Of a stretch of 64,000 bases of DNA, positions 18,133 to 27,212 are shown one piece after another. This DNA comes from Mesorhizobium australicum WSM2073 (GTDB taxonomy: Bacteria > Pseudomonadota > Alphaproteobacteria > Rhizobiales > Rhizobiaceae), in contig NC_019973.1 of the NCBI RefSeq assembly GCF_000230995.2, forward strand, positions 2,060,001-2,124,000. Direction: 5' to 3'. The translations under genes and the position numbers were made by a program. The notes beneath the pieces were generated by a model, which was given only the letters and a program-made list of their open reading frames with translations, was not told where the DNA came from and ran no database searches. Numbering within the stretch: the stretch's first letter is position 1; each line of letters begins with the position of its first letter.

Positions 18133-18563
18133 ACCGGCAACCGCACGCAAAATCCCGCGAGATCATCGTCGCCAGCGCCATCGAACAGGTGGTGGTGGAG
18201 CTCAGGCTGATCGACGTCGCCGACTATATCGCCTTCATCCGGCTGGAGCATTTCGCCTGCCTGTCGGATCTGGTCGATTCAGCGGCGGAGCTGTTCTTCA
18301 TGCCGGGTACGCTTAGGCTCGGTCATGGCGGCGAGGCACATGTCGACTGGAGCGGCAGCCCGCGCATCGTGCTCGATCTGGAACTCAGGCCGCCCGGCGT
18401 GACCGTCTATTTCCAGCTGACGCTGAGCGAGACCGGCAGCACGGTCCTGGTCAATTACGTGTCGTTTGAAAAGCCGGGCGAAGACCCCGGGCACAACACG
18501 GCGCTGCTGGAGGCGGTGATCGAACAGGCCCGCATTCGCAAGGTCGAACCGCTGGCGTTCTAA
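18129..18563 (+). CDS. Conserved hypothetical protein coupled to flhB
   Basis: A 144-residue, probably cytoplasmic protein with no family I recognise. It begins MNRQPHAKSREIIVASAIEQ and has mixed helix and strand (TLRLGHGGEAHVDWSGS, PGVTVYFQLTLSE). No signal peptide, membrane span or metal motif is visible. Its ATG overlaps the flhB stop codon by four bases, so it is almost certainly translated with the motor and export genes. Its stop lies 24 nt from the end of the convergent visR gene. A flagellar role is inferred from position alone. Confidence 0.7.
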   Translation: MNRQPHAKSREIIVASAIEQVVVELRLIDVADYIAFIRLEHFACLSDLVDSAAELFFMPGTLRLGHGGEAHVDWSGSPRIVLDLELRPPGVTVYFQLTLSETGSTVLVNYVSFEKPGEDPGHNTALLEAVIEQARIRKVEPLAF

Positions 18564-18587
18564 AGCGCTTCCTTCAGCCGAGAGCGG

Positions 18588-19358
18588 CTACTCGATAAGC
18601 CCCAGCCGCAACGCCTTGGCGACCGCTTGGTTGCGGTTGACCGCATTGAGCTTTTGGGTCGACTGGGTGAGGTACTGGTTGGCGGTGTGCACCGACAGTT
18701 TCAGGAGCCGCGCGATCTCCTCGCTGGTGTTGCCGTTGGCGGTCAGCTTCAGGCATTCAAGCTCGCGCTTGGAGATCGAGCGCATTCTGCCGACGTCTCC
18801 CGGACGCATCCGCGCGACGGCGGCGAACAGCGAGAAGCAGCGAGCGTGAATTTCGTAGAGCGCATCCTGCGCCAGCGCGATCTCCGATCCCAGGAAGACG
18901 ACAAGACCGCATTGACCGCGATCGGCATGGACGGGGAAGGCAATGCCGCTCGACCCGGGTGTCAGCGGCGCCATCTGTCCGGTCCAGGCGAGATTGCCGA
19001 ACATGTCGGCCATGGCCGCCACGCCATCATCCGTCCACCAGCGCGGCTCGGTTGAAATCCGGCTATGGCGAACGATGTCCTCGCCATTGGCGCCTGAAAT
19101 GAACTTGGTGGCCACCGCGACGCCTGGATAATCTGAATCAAAGCACGGGACCAGCCGCGCGCGCTCCGGCGACGGGCTGACGAAGTACAGGCCGAAGGCC
19201 GAGGCATTGATGTCGACTGAGATCCAGCGGCAGCGGCGCACCGCATCGGGAATGGTGACGGCGTGATGTGTTTCGGATCCCAGCGAGAAGGCACCGAACG
19301 GGCTGCGCTGCTCGTTGAAAAGGGCCTCCGCGGCCTCCTTGATGTCGGCGTGTTTCAA
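18588..19358 (-). CDS. visR: LuxR-family motility regulator VisR
   Basis: VisR works with VisN as a heteromeric activator at the top of the rhizobial flagellar hierarchy. The 256-residue protein has an N-terminal ligand/autoinducer-binding-like domain and a C-terminal LuxR helix-turn-helix (KRELECLKLTANGNTSEEIA, then VHTANQYLTQSTQKLNAVNR). I start at TTG 19358: it overlaps the visN stop codon by four bases, AGGAG lies 9 nt upstream, and no in-frame ATG occurs before the middle of the protein. The frame is open upstream over visN, but that part is a shadow. Confidence 0.9.
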   Translation of the reverse strand: MKHADIKEAAEALFNEQRSPFGAFSLGSETHHAVTIPDAVRRCRWISVDINASAFGLYFVSPSPERARLVPCFDSDYPGVAVATKFISGANGEDIVRHSRISTEPRWWTDDGVAAMADMFGNLAWTGQMAPLTPGSSGIAFPVHADRGQCGLVVFLGSEIALAQDALYEIHARCFSLFAAVARMRPGDVGRMRSISKRELECLKLTANGNTSEEIARLLKLSVHTANQYLTQSTQKLNAVNRNQAVAKALRLGLIE

Positions 19359-20065
19359 ATGATGCCACTCCTGATCGCCGTGGCGATGGCCATCGCACGG
19401 TTCGAGGCCGCGAATTTCTGGATGGCGTGGGTGATGTAGCTGTTGACGGTGTTGGAGGAGACGCCAAGGATCACCGCCACCTCGTCGGTGGTCTTGCCTT
19501 CCGAGACCCAGAACAAGCATTCGCGCTCGCGGTCCGACAGCGGATCCTGCATCGCCGCGGCGGCGATCAACTGCGGGATGTGCGAAAGCGCGTAGCAGCA
19601 TTTCAGCTGCGCCTTCATCAGCGCCGGCTGGTCGATCCGGCCGGCGGCGGCCGCCGAGAACAAGGCGAACAGGCGCTGACGGCCGACATTCAGCCGCAGT
19701 GAATAGACCTCGGCATGGCCGAGCACGTCGAGGAGCCGAGCCTCTTCGCCCGAGACCAGCCCGCCGGCATCCGGCGCCTGGGCCGCCACCAGCGGCGTCG
19801 GACGGATACCGGGTGCGGCGGTGAGCGGGCCTTGTGCAAGGCCGGCGATCAGCCGCTTGCCGATCAACTCGATGGCGTCGAAGATCCAGTTCGAAGACAC
19901 GATACGTGCATCGTTGCGGTCCTGGTCATGGACGATGGCGACCAGCATGTAGCTGTCGGCGCCGATCTCGGCGGTCAGCTCCATGAAGAAGGAGGTGAGA
20001 TCACCGCGCGACGTCAGGCGCGAGCCCAATGTGTCGGATTGAAGAGGCGCGGCGGGACTGCTCAT
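19355..20065 (-). CDS. visN: LuxR-family motility regulator VisN
   Basis: Partner of VisR. The 236-residue protein has an N-terminal sensory domain and a C-terminal LuxR helix-turn-helix (LSDRERECLFWVSEGKTTDE, then SSNTVNSYITHAIQKFAASN). Assignment rests on the paired, overlapping arrangement with visR beside the flagellar genes, the same order as in Sinorhizobium. I use ATG 20065; TTG 20089 would add eight residues (MIPTKKQQ), and neither start has a clear ribosome site. Confidence 0.87.
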   Translation of the reverse strand: MSSPAAPLQSDTLGSRLTSRGDLTSFFMELTAEIGADSYMLVAIVHDQDRNDARIVSSNWIFDAIELIGKRLIAGLAQGPLTAAPGIRPTPLVAAQAPDAGGLVSGEEARLLDVLGHAEVYSLRLNVGRQRLFALFSAAAAGRIDQPALMKAQLKCCYALSHIPQLIAAAAMQDPLSDRERECLFWVSEGKTTDEVAVILGVSSNTVNSYITHAIQKFAASNRAMAIATAIRSGII

Positions 20066-20535
20066 CTGCTGCTTTTTGGTCGGAATCAATTCTGATGCCC
20101 GGCTGCTGGAGTGCCAGCCGCCGAACCCGAAAACGCGTTACTTTTACGAGACACACACGAGGCGCGGGGCCGCGCCCAACCAGACGGAATCCATTCAGGG
20201 AACGCGAGACATCCGCGTCTGGCGCCGGAAAAATTCCGGAACGTGAGACTTTGGGTGGTCGCCGCGCCCCCCGAGGACCGGCTGATTCGGGTCTAATCTA
20301 CCCGCAGATGAATCCGACATCAAACGCGATTTGACAAAATCGAATCCGGTGGACTCGACCTGCGACTCAGCGGCCAATTTCTTTGCATTTCCTGGGCACG
20401 GAAATCGAGCCGCGCAGGCCGGCCATGATTTTTGCGAGGCTTACGCGGCGCCTCAGGATGCAAAAAAGGGGCGGCTGCCGCCACCCTTCCTTTGTCCGTC
20501 CTCCCCGCAGGCGCTCCGCTTTCTGGACGACCGCT
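20066..20535. other. Intergenic region between visN and the deacetylase-like gene
   Basis: About 470 nt with no convincing gene. It contains the visN upstream region, a CCGGAA-AAA-TTCCGG palindrome at 20225-20239, and the terminator of the following gene at 20462-20489. No tRNA-like or flagellar sigma-factor signature was seen. Confidence 0.6.
20462..20489 (-). terminator. Rho-independent terminator after the deacetylase-like gene
   Basis: On the minus strand a GGCGG/CCGCC stem with a 3-nt loop is extended by a second 4-bp block (AGGG/CCTT) past a bulged T, and runs into a string of T. It lies about 50 nt past the stop codon at 20536. Confidence 0.7.
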
Positions 20536-21567
20536 CTACCGATCCTCGAACCCGGTCAGCACGCCGACGGCATTGATGCCGATCTCCTCGACGGCATAGC
20601 CGCCTTCCTGGACGAACAGCGTCGGCAGGCCGAGCTTGGCGATGCGCTGGCCGATCTTCGGATAATCCAGGCTTTTCAGCTTGAACTGGCTGATCGGGTC
20701 CTTTTCGAAAGTGTCGACGCCGAGCGAGACGACGACGATGTCGGGAGCGTAGGCGGCGAGCCTGGCGCAGGCATCCTCCAGCGACACGTTCCAGGCATCC
20801 CAGCCGGTGCCGAAGGGCATGGGGTAGTTGAGGTTGAAGCCTTCGCCGGCCCCCGCGCCACGCTCATCGGCATGGCCGAGGAAGAACGGGTACTCGACCA
20901 TCGGATCACCGTGCAGGTTGAGAACCTGTACGTCGGCGCGGTCATAGAAGATCTCCTGCGTGCCGTTCCCGTGGTGATAGTCGACGTCGAGGATCGAGAT
21001 ACGCTTGGCGCCCTGGTCGCGGAACCATTGCGCGGCGACGGCCGCGTTGTTGATGTAGCAATAGCCGCCCATGAAGCCGGCCCCGGCATGGTGGCCGGGC
21101 GGACGGCAGAGCGCGAAGGCCGACCTCTCGCCGTCCTTGACCAGGCCGGCGGCGGTCAGGGCGACGTCAAAGGACGATTTGATCGCGGCCCAGGTGCCCT
21201 CGACGAAGGTGGCGCCGCCGTCGAAGGAATAGTAGCCGAGCAGGGCGTCGATGCGCTTGGGCGGCACGTCGCCGCGCAGTCCGCGCGTCGGCCAGGTGAA
21301 GGGCATCGCGGTGCCCGCATGGCCCTCGGCGATCCATTGCGGCCAGACGGTCGGCAAGAAGTCGATGTAGTCGGCCCTGTGGACGCGCTTGGCGGCGGCA
21401 AGGTCGTGCTCGACCGGCGCGATGATCGGCCCGAGCTTCTCGCTTTCGACCCGCGCCTTGATGAACTCCGCCCGCGAGGGCTTTTCGAAGCCGGGCACGA
21501 TGGCTGAGGTGACCAGTTCCATCTGCCCGGCATGACCGGCGTGAAGCGGCGAATAGACAGTCTTCAT
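20536..21567 (-). CDS. Histone-deacetylase-fold amidohydrolase (acetylpolyamine type)
   Basis: Zinc-dependent deacylase of the histone deacetylase superfamily, probably acting on acetylated polyamines or related amides. Its 343 residues match bacterial acetylpolyamine amidohydrolases. Active-site motifs are intact: CRPPGHHAGAGFMGGYCYIN holds the His pair, ISILDVDYHHGNGTQEIF holds the Asp/His zinc ligands, and VVSLGVDTFEKDP holds the third ligand region. Near the end FVQEGGYAVEEIG matches the Gly-Gly-Tyr motif that contains the transition-state Tyr. It sits beside a TetR regulator, an amidohydrolase and a Pot-type importer, which supports an amine/amide substrate. The precise substrate is unknown. 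Confidence 0.87.
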   Translation of the reverse strand: MKTVYSPLHAGHAGQMELVTSAIVPGFEKPSRAEFIKARVESEKLGPIIAPVEHDLAAAKRVHRADYIDFLPTVWPQWIAEGHAGTAMPFTWPTRGLRGDVPPKRIDALLGYYSFDGGATFVEGTWAAIKSSFDVALTAAGLVKDGERSAFALCRPPGHHAGAGFMGGYCYINNAAVAAQWFRDQGAKRISILDVDYHHGNGTQEIFYDRADVQVLNLHGDPMVEYPFFLGHADERGAGAGEGFNLNYPMPFGTGWDAWNVSLEDACARLAAYAPDIVVVSLGVDTFEKDPISQFKLKSLDYPKIGQRIAKLGLPTLFVQEGGYAVEEIGINAVGVLTGFEDR

Positions 21568-21595
21568 GAAATTCCTCTCGAAGTGCGAAGCTAAG

Positions 21596-21639
21596 GCAAT
21601 TCCAGGAAAGGTGTGAAGCGGTTTTCCGTCCGGAATTGC
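21596..21639. repeat. 44-bp dispersed palindromic repeat, copy 1
   Basis: Ends GCAATTCC (21596-21603) and GGAATTGC (21632-21639) are perfect inverted repeats. Inside are GGAAA and TTTCC arms around GTGTGAAGCGG. A second copy in the opposite orientation lies at 43670-43714. It occupies the gap between the TetR gene and the deacetylase-like gene. Confidence 0.75.
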
Positions 21640-21650
21640 ATTGAAGCCGG

Positions 21651-22304
21651 TTAGTCAAGGTTGAGGTAGGGGCTCACCAAGGCGAGCCACATGGTTTCCA
21701 CATCGTCCTCGATGAGGTCGAACGTCCTGCGGTCCTTCTTCAGTCCAACGAGCCGGCAGACGTGCCCGACCTCCATCATCAGCACGCCGAGCCGGCTGGC
21801 GATCTTGCCTTCGAGTGCGGGGTTCACATGCTGCAGCCATGCAGCATAGAGGGCGATGATCTGGTCGTCATATTCGTTCTGGATCGGCCGCAGGTCGGCA
21901 TTGCCTGAAATGGCCTCGATCACCGGCATCAGGGTGGCGTTTTCGAGGTAGAGCTTCGACGTGTCGATGAACAGCTTGCGCACTTCCCGCCGAAATTCTT
22001 CGCGGTTGGTGGGCGGGGCGACCTTGATGCGCCTCGCGATCACCTCGGGAAAGGATGACAGCCAGCGCCGGGCGAGATCCAGAAGAATGGCTTCCTTGTT
22101 GGGAAAGTACTGGTAGACCGAACCGACCGACAGGCCCGCGCGCTGCGCGATGGCGAGCGTCGTCGGTGTCCTGGTTCCTTGCTCACGCGTCAGGATCAGC
22201 GCCGCGTCGAGAATCCTGTCGACCACCTTGCTGGACCGTTGTTGCCGCGGCTGCTTGCGCGGCTCGAGCGCTATCCTGGTTTTGCGGTCGAGACTGCGCT
22301 TCAC
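21651..22304 (-). CDS. TetR/AcrR-family transcriptional regulator
   Basis: One-component repressor-type regulator. With the start used here it has 217 residues. The DNA-binding domain is clear (VVDRILDAALILTREQGTRT, then LAIAQRAGLSVGSVYQYFPN), followed by a C-terminal ligand-binding and dimer domain. I use GTG 22304, with GAGGG about 9 nt upstream. The frame remains open to 22409, but the extra residues look non-homologous. It is divergent from the amidohydrolase and importer genes and upstream of the deacetylase-like gene, so it probably controls this catabolic island. Confidence 0.85.
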   Translation of the reverse strand: MKRSLDRKTRIALEPRKQPRQQRSSKVVDRILDAALILTREQGTRTPTTLAIAQRAGLSVGSVYQYFPNKEAILLDLARRWLSSFPEVIARRIKVAPPTNREEFRREVRKLFIDTSKLYLENATLMPVIEAISGNADLRPIQNEYDDQIIALYAAWLQHVNPALEGKIASRLGVLMMEVGHVCRLVGLKKDRRTFDLIEDDVETMWLALVSPYLNLD

Positions 22305-22382
22305 TGCTTGATGCCCTCGTTCCCCGCCTGGTCCCAACACAAGCGGGGCGTGCTGTCCACAATACATTCTAAATCCGGCATG

Positions 22383-22412
22383 TTGACAAACGCGAATAAT
22401 CAGTCGCATTCT
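22383..22412 (+). promoter_or_regulatory. Candidate promoter for the amidohydrolase operon
   Basis: TTGACA at 22383-22388 is followed after 18 nt by CATTCT at 22407-22412, within the divergent region between the TetR gene and the amidohydrolase. A GAAT-N10-ATTC inverted pair overlaps the spacer and could be part of an operator. The -10 match is moderate. Confidence 0.4.
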
Positions 22413-22562
22413 TTATCCACACTGTCTCTTGGGATAACAAGGGAAATTTCGAAGACAGCGTACTGGCATCTATTTTTGTCCCATGGCGCCGCTCCTGTGG
22501 AGTGGGTCGTTGGGCACGGGGTTGTCGGGTCTAAAATCAGTCGTCAAAAGCGCGGAGTCGCG

Positions 22563-24245
22563 ATGCCTGTTACGGGTGCGGGTCACAATGCGGATCTGAT
22601 TGTCATCAACGGTCGTGTGCTGACCATGGACGGTGACAATCCCGCCGCCGAGGCCGTTGCCGTCAAGGACGGCGCCATCATCGCCATTGGCAGCAGCACC
22701 TCCATCGAAGTGCTTAAAGGACCGGACACGGAGGTGATCGACGCGCATGGCGGATCGGTGATCCCGGGTTTCATCGAAGCCCACATGCATCTGTTTTCAG
22801 GCGCGGCCGAGCTTGCCCATCTGCAACTGGCCGGCGTGCATGGGTTCGAGGCGCTGCGGAAGGCGATCCGCGACTATGCAGTGGCGCACCCCGATGCGCG
22901 GATGCTGGTCGGGCAGAGCGTCGACTACACCGTGCTCGACGACGAGCGGGTGACGCGACACCATCTCGACGCGATCCTGCCGGACCGGCCATTCGTCATG
23001 GCCGCCCCCGACCACCATACGATGTGGGCCAACACAAAGGCGCTTGAACTGGCCGGCATCCTCAAAGGACGCATGCTTGGTCCGGGCAATGAGATCGTCA
23101 TGGGCGACGATGGCTTGGCAGCGGGCGAATTGCGCGAGGGCGAGGCCTTCGGCCCGGTTCTCGACCTTGCCGGCGAAGGCCGCGTGCGGCTGGGCCTGGC
23201 GACCGGCGGTGAGCCGGACCCGATGCCGTCGGCCGCCGAACGCGCCGCCGACCGCGACATCATGCGGCGCGGGCTTGCCTGGTGCGCGCGCCACGGCATC
23301 ACCTCGATCCAGAACATGGACGGCAATCTCTACCAGCTCGAACTGCTGGCCGAGATCGAGGCCGAGGAAGGCCTGCCCTGCCGCGTGCAGATCCCCTTCC
23401 ACTACAAGAACTTCATGACGCTCGACATGCTCGACAAGGCGTCCGTGATGGCCGAACGCTACGACAGCGAATGGCTGTCCTCGGGCATGGTCAAGGTGTT
23501 CTACGACGGCGTGCTGGACTCGTGGACGGCTGTCATGGTCGAGCCCTATGCCGATCGTCCCGACTGGGTCGGCGAGCCGCTGTTCACGCCACGGCAGTTC
23601 ATCGACCTGGCGGTCGCCATCGACAGGCGCGGGCTGCAGATCGCGGTACACTCGATCGGCGACGGCGCCGTGCGTGCCGTGCTCGACGGCTACGAGGCGG
23701 CGCAAAAGGCCAACGGCAAGCGTGACAGCCGGCATCGCGTTGAACATATCGAGGTCACCACCCCATCGGATGTGCCGCGTTTTGCCGAACTCGGGGTCAT
23801 CGCCTCGATGCAGCCGCCGCATCCGCCCGGCGCCATGGATTTCCCGTTGGAGCCGACCGTGTCGCGCATCGGGCAGGCCCGCTGGCCGCTGAGCTATGCC
23901 TGGCGCACCTTGAAGGACGCCGGCGCCCATGTCGTGTTCGCCTCGGATTGGCCAGTGTCGCCGATCGACCCGATCCTGGGCATTCAGGCGGCAGTGCTGC
24001 GCAAGCCATGGGCAGAAAGCGATCCCGACCAAAGCTTCTCGCTGCATGAATCGATCGCCGCCTACACGGTCGAGGGCGCCTATGCGGAATTCGCCGAGCA
24101 TCGCAAGGGCATGCTGAAATCCGGCTACATGGCGGATCTGGTGGTGCTGTCGGCCGATATCGAGAAGACGGCGCCGGCCGATCTGCACAAGGTACGGCCG
24201 GTGACGACGATCTGCGGCGGCAAGGTCACCTATCAGGCCCGATAA
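22563..24245 (+). CDS. YtcJ-type metal-dependent amidohydrolase
   Basis: Amidohydrolase of the family that includes N-substituted formamide deformylase and YtcJ; it hydrolyses an amide or related C-N bond. The 560-residue product has the metal site HMH in VIPGFIEAHMHLFSGAAEL, the distinctive AAPDHHTMWANTKAL, QIAVHSIGDGAVRAVLDGYE, and the late Asp in HVVFASDWPVSPIDP. It has no signal peptide. ATG 22563 follows GGAG by 5 nt. The frame is open further upstream but without coding character. It is the first gene of a run leading into a PotABCD-like importer 136 nt downstream, suggesting import of the substrate followed by intracellular hydrolysis. Confidence 0.87.
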   Translation: MPVTGAGHNADLIVINGRVLTMDGDNPAAEAVAVKDGAIIAIGSSTSIEVLKGPDTEVIDAHGGSVIPGFIEAHMHLFSGAAELAHLQLAGVHGFEALRKAIRDYAVAHPDARMLVGQSVDYTVLDDERVTRHHLDAILPDRPFVMAAPDHHTMWANTKALELAGILKGRMLGPGNEIVMGDDGLAAGELREGEAFGPVLDLAGEGRVRLGLATGGEPDPMPSAAERAADRDIMRRGLAWCARHGITSIQNMDGNLYQLELLAEIEAEEGLPCRVQIPFHYKNFMTLDMLDKASVMAERYDSEWLSSGMVKVFYDGVLDSWTAVMVEPYADRPDWVGEPLFTPRQFIDLAVAIDRRGLQIAVHSIGDGAVRAVLDGYEAAQKANGKRDSRHRVEHIEVTTPSDVPRFAELGVIASMQPPHPPGAMDFPLEPTVSRIGQARWPLSYAWRTLKDAGAHVVFASDWPVSPIDPILGIQAAVLRKPWAESDPDQSFSLHESIAAYTVEGAYAEFAEHRKGMLKSGYMADLVVLSADIEKTAPADLHKVRPVTTICGGKVTYQAR

Positions 24246-24381
24246 TGGCATGAGGCTTGCTGGCTAAAGACTGACTGAACTGTGATTCGATGCCGGGCTT
24301 GCCAACCTACCGGCCATGTGGTCACATCCAACAGGGGACAAACTCCGCCAGCAAGAGCGGGGTCAACAGTGAGGCGTAATC

Positions 24382-25476
24382 GTGCCGGACAAACCGGATC
24401 GGAATGCGATTGAAGTAGTAAACGTCAGCAAAATTTTCGGATCGGGTGAGGGGCAGGTCGCTGCTCTCGACAAGGTTTCGGTCTCCATTCGCGAAAACGA
24501 GTTCTTCACGCTGCTGGGACCCTCAGGCTGCGGCAAGACCACCTTGTTGCGGCTGATCGCCGGCTTCGACTTTCCAACCGCCGGGGAAATCCTGCTCTAC
24601 GGTCAGGACATCGCGCCCTTGCCGCCGTTCAAGCGCCCGGTCAACACCGTCTTCCAGTCCTACGCGCTGTTCCCGCATATGACGGTGGCCGACAATATCG
24701 GCTTCGGCCTGGAGATGCTGGGCAAGCCCAGGGCCGAGATCAAGGCGCGCGTCGCCGAGATGCTGAAGCTGGTCAAGATGGAAGCGCTGGCCGGCCGCCG
24801 CACAGCCCAGATTTCCGGTGGCCAGCAGCAGCGCGTGGCATTGGCCCGGGCATTGGCGCCGCAGCCGAAAGTGCTGTTGCTCGACGAACCGCTCTCAGCC
24901 CTCGACTACAAGTTGCGCAAGGAGATGCAGATCGAGCTCAAGCGGCTGCAGCACGAGACCGGCATCACCTTCATCTTCGTCACTCATGACCAGGAAGAAG
25001 CGCTGACCATGTCGGACCGCGTCGCTGTGATGTCGTCGGGCAAGATCCTTCAGGTCGGTTCGCCCTGGGATATCTATGACAAGCCGGCGGATCGCTTTGT
25101 CGCCGACTTCATCGGCGAAACCAACTTCCTCACCGCCGCCATATCGGGCATCGGCAGCGGCAAGGCGCGCGCGACGCTCAAATCCGGCGCGACCATCGAG
25201 GCGACCGTTGCCGAAGGTTTTCAGCCGAAGGACAACGCCACGGTGGTGGTAAGGCCCGAGCACGCCAAGCTGACGAAGGACAAGGGCGACGTGTCGGGCA
25301 CGGTCGAGAACATCGTCTATTTCGGCACCGACACGCATATCCACGTCCATCTCGACAGCGGCGAGGCCTTCACCGTGCGCCAGCAGAACACGCGCAGCGC
25401 AGGCTGCGGTTTCGAGCGTGGCGACAAGGTCGGCATCATGATCGGCAACGATGCCGCGCAAGTGCTGAGGGACTAA
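24382..25476 (+). CDS. potA: Spermidine/putrescine-type ABC transporter ATP-binding protein
   Basis: ATPase of a Pot-type importer. The 364-residue protein has Walker A ([18 protein letters not shown]), the Q-loop region, signature motif [15 protein letters not shown], Walker [13 protein letters not shown] and the H-loop [18 protein letters not shown]-terminal TOBE domain of about 100 residues follows, as in PotA. The start is GTG 24382 with GAGG upstream. Its stop codon overlaps the next start by one base. The real substrate could be a polyamine or another amine; sequence alone does not decide. Confidence 0.9.
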   Translation: MPDKPDRNAIEVVNVSKIFGSGEGQVAALDKVSVSIRENEFFTLLGPSGCGKTTLLRLIAGFDFPTAGEILLYGQDIAPLPPFKRPVNTVFQSYALFPHMTVADNIGFGLEMLGKPRAEIKARVAEMLKLVKMEALAGRRTAQISGGQQQRVALARALAPQPKVLLLDEPLSALDYKLRKEMQIELKRLQHETGITFIFVTHDQEEALTMSDRVAVMSSGKILQVGSPWDIYDKPADRFVADFIGETNFLTAAISGIGSGKARATLKSGATIEATVAEGFQPKDNATVVVRPEHAKLTKDKGDVSGTVENIVYFGTDTHIHVHLDSGEAFTVRQQNTRSAGCGFERGDKVGIMIGNDAAQVLRD

Positions 25477-26396
25477 TGGCGACCGCGGAAGAAGTCGCCA
25501 AGGCAGCGGAACGGCGCGATGTCCGTGACCGCTGGCTTCTGTCAGCGCCGGCGCTGCTGGTCATTCTGTTCGCCGCGACCGGCCCGTTGCTGATCGTGTT
25601 GGTCTATTCGCTCCTGACGCCGGGCGCATATGGCGACGTGAAATGGCAGTTCTCGGGCGATGCCTGGACGTCGGTGTTCCTGGAGCGCGACATTTTCGAC
25701 GACACGCTGTCGCTGGCGGCGGCGCATGTCACCATCTTCTGGCGCTCGATCAAGCTTGCGGTTGTGACGACACTCGCCACGTTGGCGCTCGGTTTCCCGA
25801 CGGCCTACTTCATGGCGACGCGCAGTGAAAAGACCAGGGATCTCTGGCTGTTCCTGATCACCATCCCGTTCTGGACCAACCTGTTGATCCGCACTTTCGC
25901 CGTGCTGCAGATCATCCGCAACGAAGGCATCGTCAACACGATCCTGCTCAAGCTCGGCATCGTCTCGGCGCCGGTCCAGATCCTCTACACCGACACGGCG
26001 ATCCTGATCGGCATGGCCTATGTCTACCTGCCGCTGATGGTTCTGCCGATCTACGCCAGCATGGAGAAGCTCGATTTCCGGCTGGTCGAGGCGGGCTACG
26101 ATCTTTACGCGACGCGTTTCAAGGTGCTGCGGAAGATCATTTTCCCGCTGGTCAAACCCGGCGTCATCGCCGGCTCGATCCTGGTCTTCATTCCGGCGCT
26201 CGGCGCTTATGTGACGCCGAGCGTGCTCGGCGGCGGCAAGAACATGATGCTGTCCAATTTGATCGAACTGCAGTTCGGACAGGGCCGCAACTGGCCGCTC
26301 GGCTCGGCACTGTCGATCACAGTGATGATCATCGTTATGGTGGCGCTGCTTGCCTATGTGCGCAATGCCGGGAAGTCGGGGGTGCGGCATGGCTAG
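25476..26396 (+). CDS. potB: Pot-type ABC transporter permease, PotB-like
   Basis: Inner-membrane permease of 306 residues with six predicted spans and a long first periplasmic loop, as in PotB. The permease EAA-type loop is visible around residues 205-225 (RLVEAGYDLYATRFKVLRKI). It overlaps the ATPase gene by one base and the second permease gene by eight, so the genes are translationally coupled. Confidence 0.9.
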   Translation: MATAEEVAKAAERRDVRDRWLLSAPALLVILFAATGPLLIVLVYSLLTPGAYGDVKWQFSGDAWTSVFLERDIFDDTLSLAAAHVTIFWRSIKLAVVTTLATLALGFPTAYFMATRSEKTRDLWLFLITIPFWTNLLIRTFAVLQIIRNEGIVNTILLKLGIVSAPVQILYTDTAILIGMAYVYLPLMVLPIYASMEKLDFRLVEAGYDLYATRFKVLRKIIFPLVKPGVIAGSILVFIPALGAYVTPSVLGGGKNMMLSNLIELQFGQGRNWPLGSALSITVMIIVMVALLAYVRNAGKSGVRHG

Positions 26397-27189
26397 CAAC
26401 TTTTCCATCAAGCACCAGCCGGGTTTCACCGCGATCGCGGCGACTTGTTTCGTTATCCTCTATCTGCCCATCATCGTGCTGGTTATCTACGCCTTCAACG
26501 CGGCGAGCTCGACATCCGAATGGGGCGGCTTTTCGCTGAAATGGTTCCAGTCGGCATACCAGAACACTCAGGTCATCGACGCGACGCTGCGTTCCTTCCA
26601 GATCGGCTCCATCGCGGCGGTGCTGTCGACCGTCTTTGCCACCATGGCGGCACTCGCCACCACGCGCACGGCGTCGTATCCCGGCCTTACCTTCAAATAC
26701 GCGGCGATCAACCAGCCGCTGATGGTGCCCGAGATCGTCACCGGCGTGGCGCTGCTGATCTTCTTCTCGCGCATCAAGATCTTCACCGGTTATTCCGGCA
26801 TCGGCTACCTGGTCGCCGCGCATACGGCGTTCTGCATTCCGTTCGCCTATCTGCCGATCCGGGCGCGGCTGGAGAATATGGACCTGACGCTCGAGCGCGC
26901 CGCGGCCGATCTCTACGCGACGCCATGGAAGACCTTCCGCCGCATCACGCTGCCGCTTTTGTGGCCTGGTATCCTGGCCGGCCTGATGCTGGCCTTCGTC
27001 ATCTCGCTCGATGACGTGGTCATCACAGAGTTCGTCAAATCGGGCGGTCAGGACACGCTGCCCACTTACATGCTCGGCCAGATCCGCCGCGGCATCACAC
27101 CCGAGATCAACGCGATATCGACCGCCTTCCTGCTGCTTTCGGTCGCGATCGTCACGTTGTTTTTCTTCGTCAGCAGGAAACGAGACTGA
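26389..27189 (+). CDS. potC: Pot-type ABC transporter permease, PotC-like
   Basis: Second permease subunit, 266 residues, six predicted spans, with the EAA-type loop LERAAADLYATPWKTFRRIT and the PotC-like end (SLDDVVITEFVKSGGQDTLP, then INAISTAFLLLSVAIVTLFF). ATG 26389 overlaps the first permease by eight bases. An upstream in-frame ATG at 26350 would only add residues lying inside the previous gene. Confidence 0.9.
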   Translation: MASNFSIKHQPGFTAIAATCFVILYLPIIVLVIYAFNAASSTSEWGGFSLKWFQSAYQNTQVIDATLRSFQIGSIAAVLSTVFATMAALATTRTASYPGLTFKYAAINQPLMVPEIVTGVALLIFFSRIKIFTGYSGIGYLVAAHTAFCIPFAYLPIRARLENMDLTLERAAADLYATPWKTFRRITLPLLWPGILAGLMLAFVISLDDVVITEFVKSGGQDTLPTYMLGQIRRGITPEINAISTAFLLLSVAIVTLFFFVSRKRD

Positions 27190-27212
27190 AACCGACAATG
27201 GGAGTTAAAACC

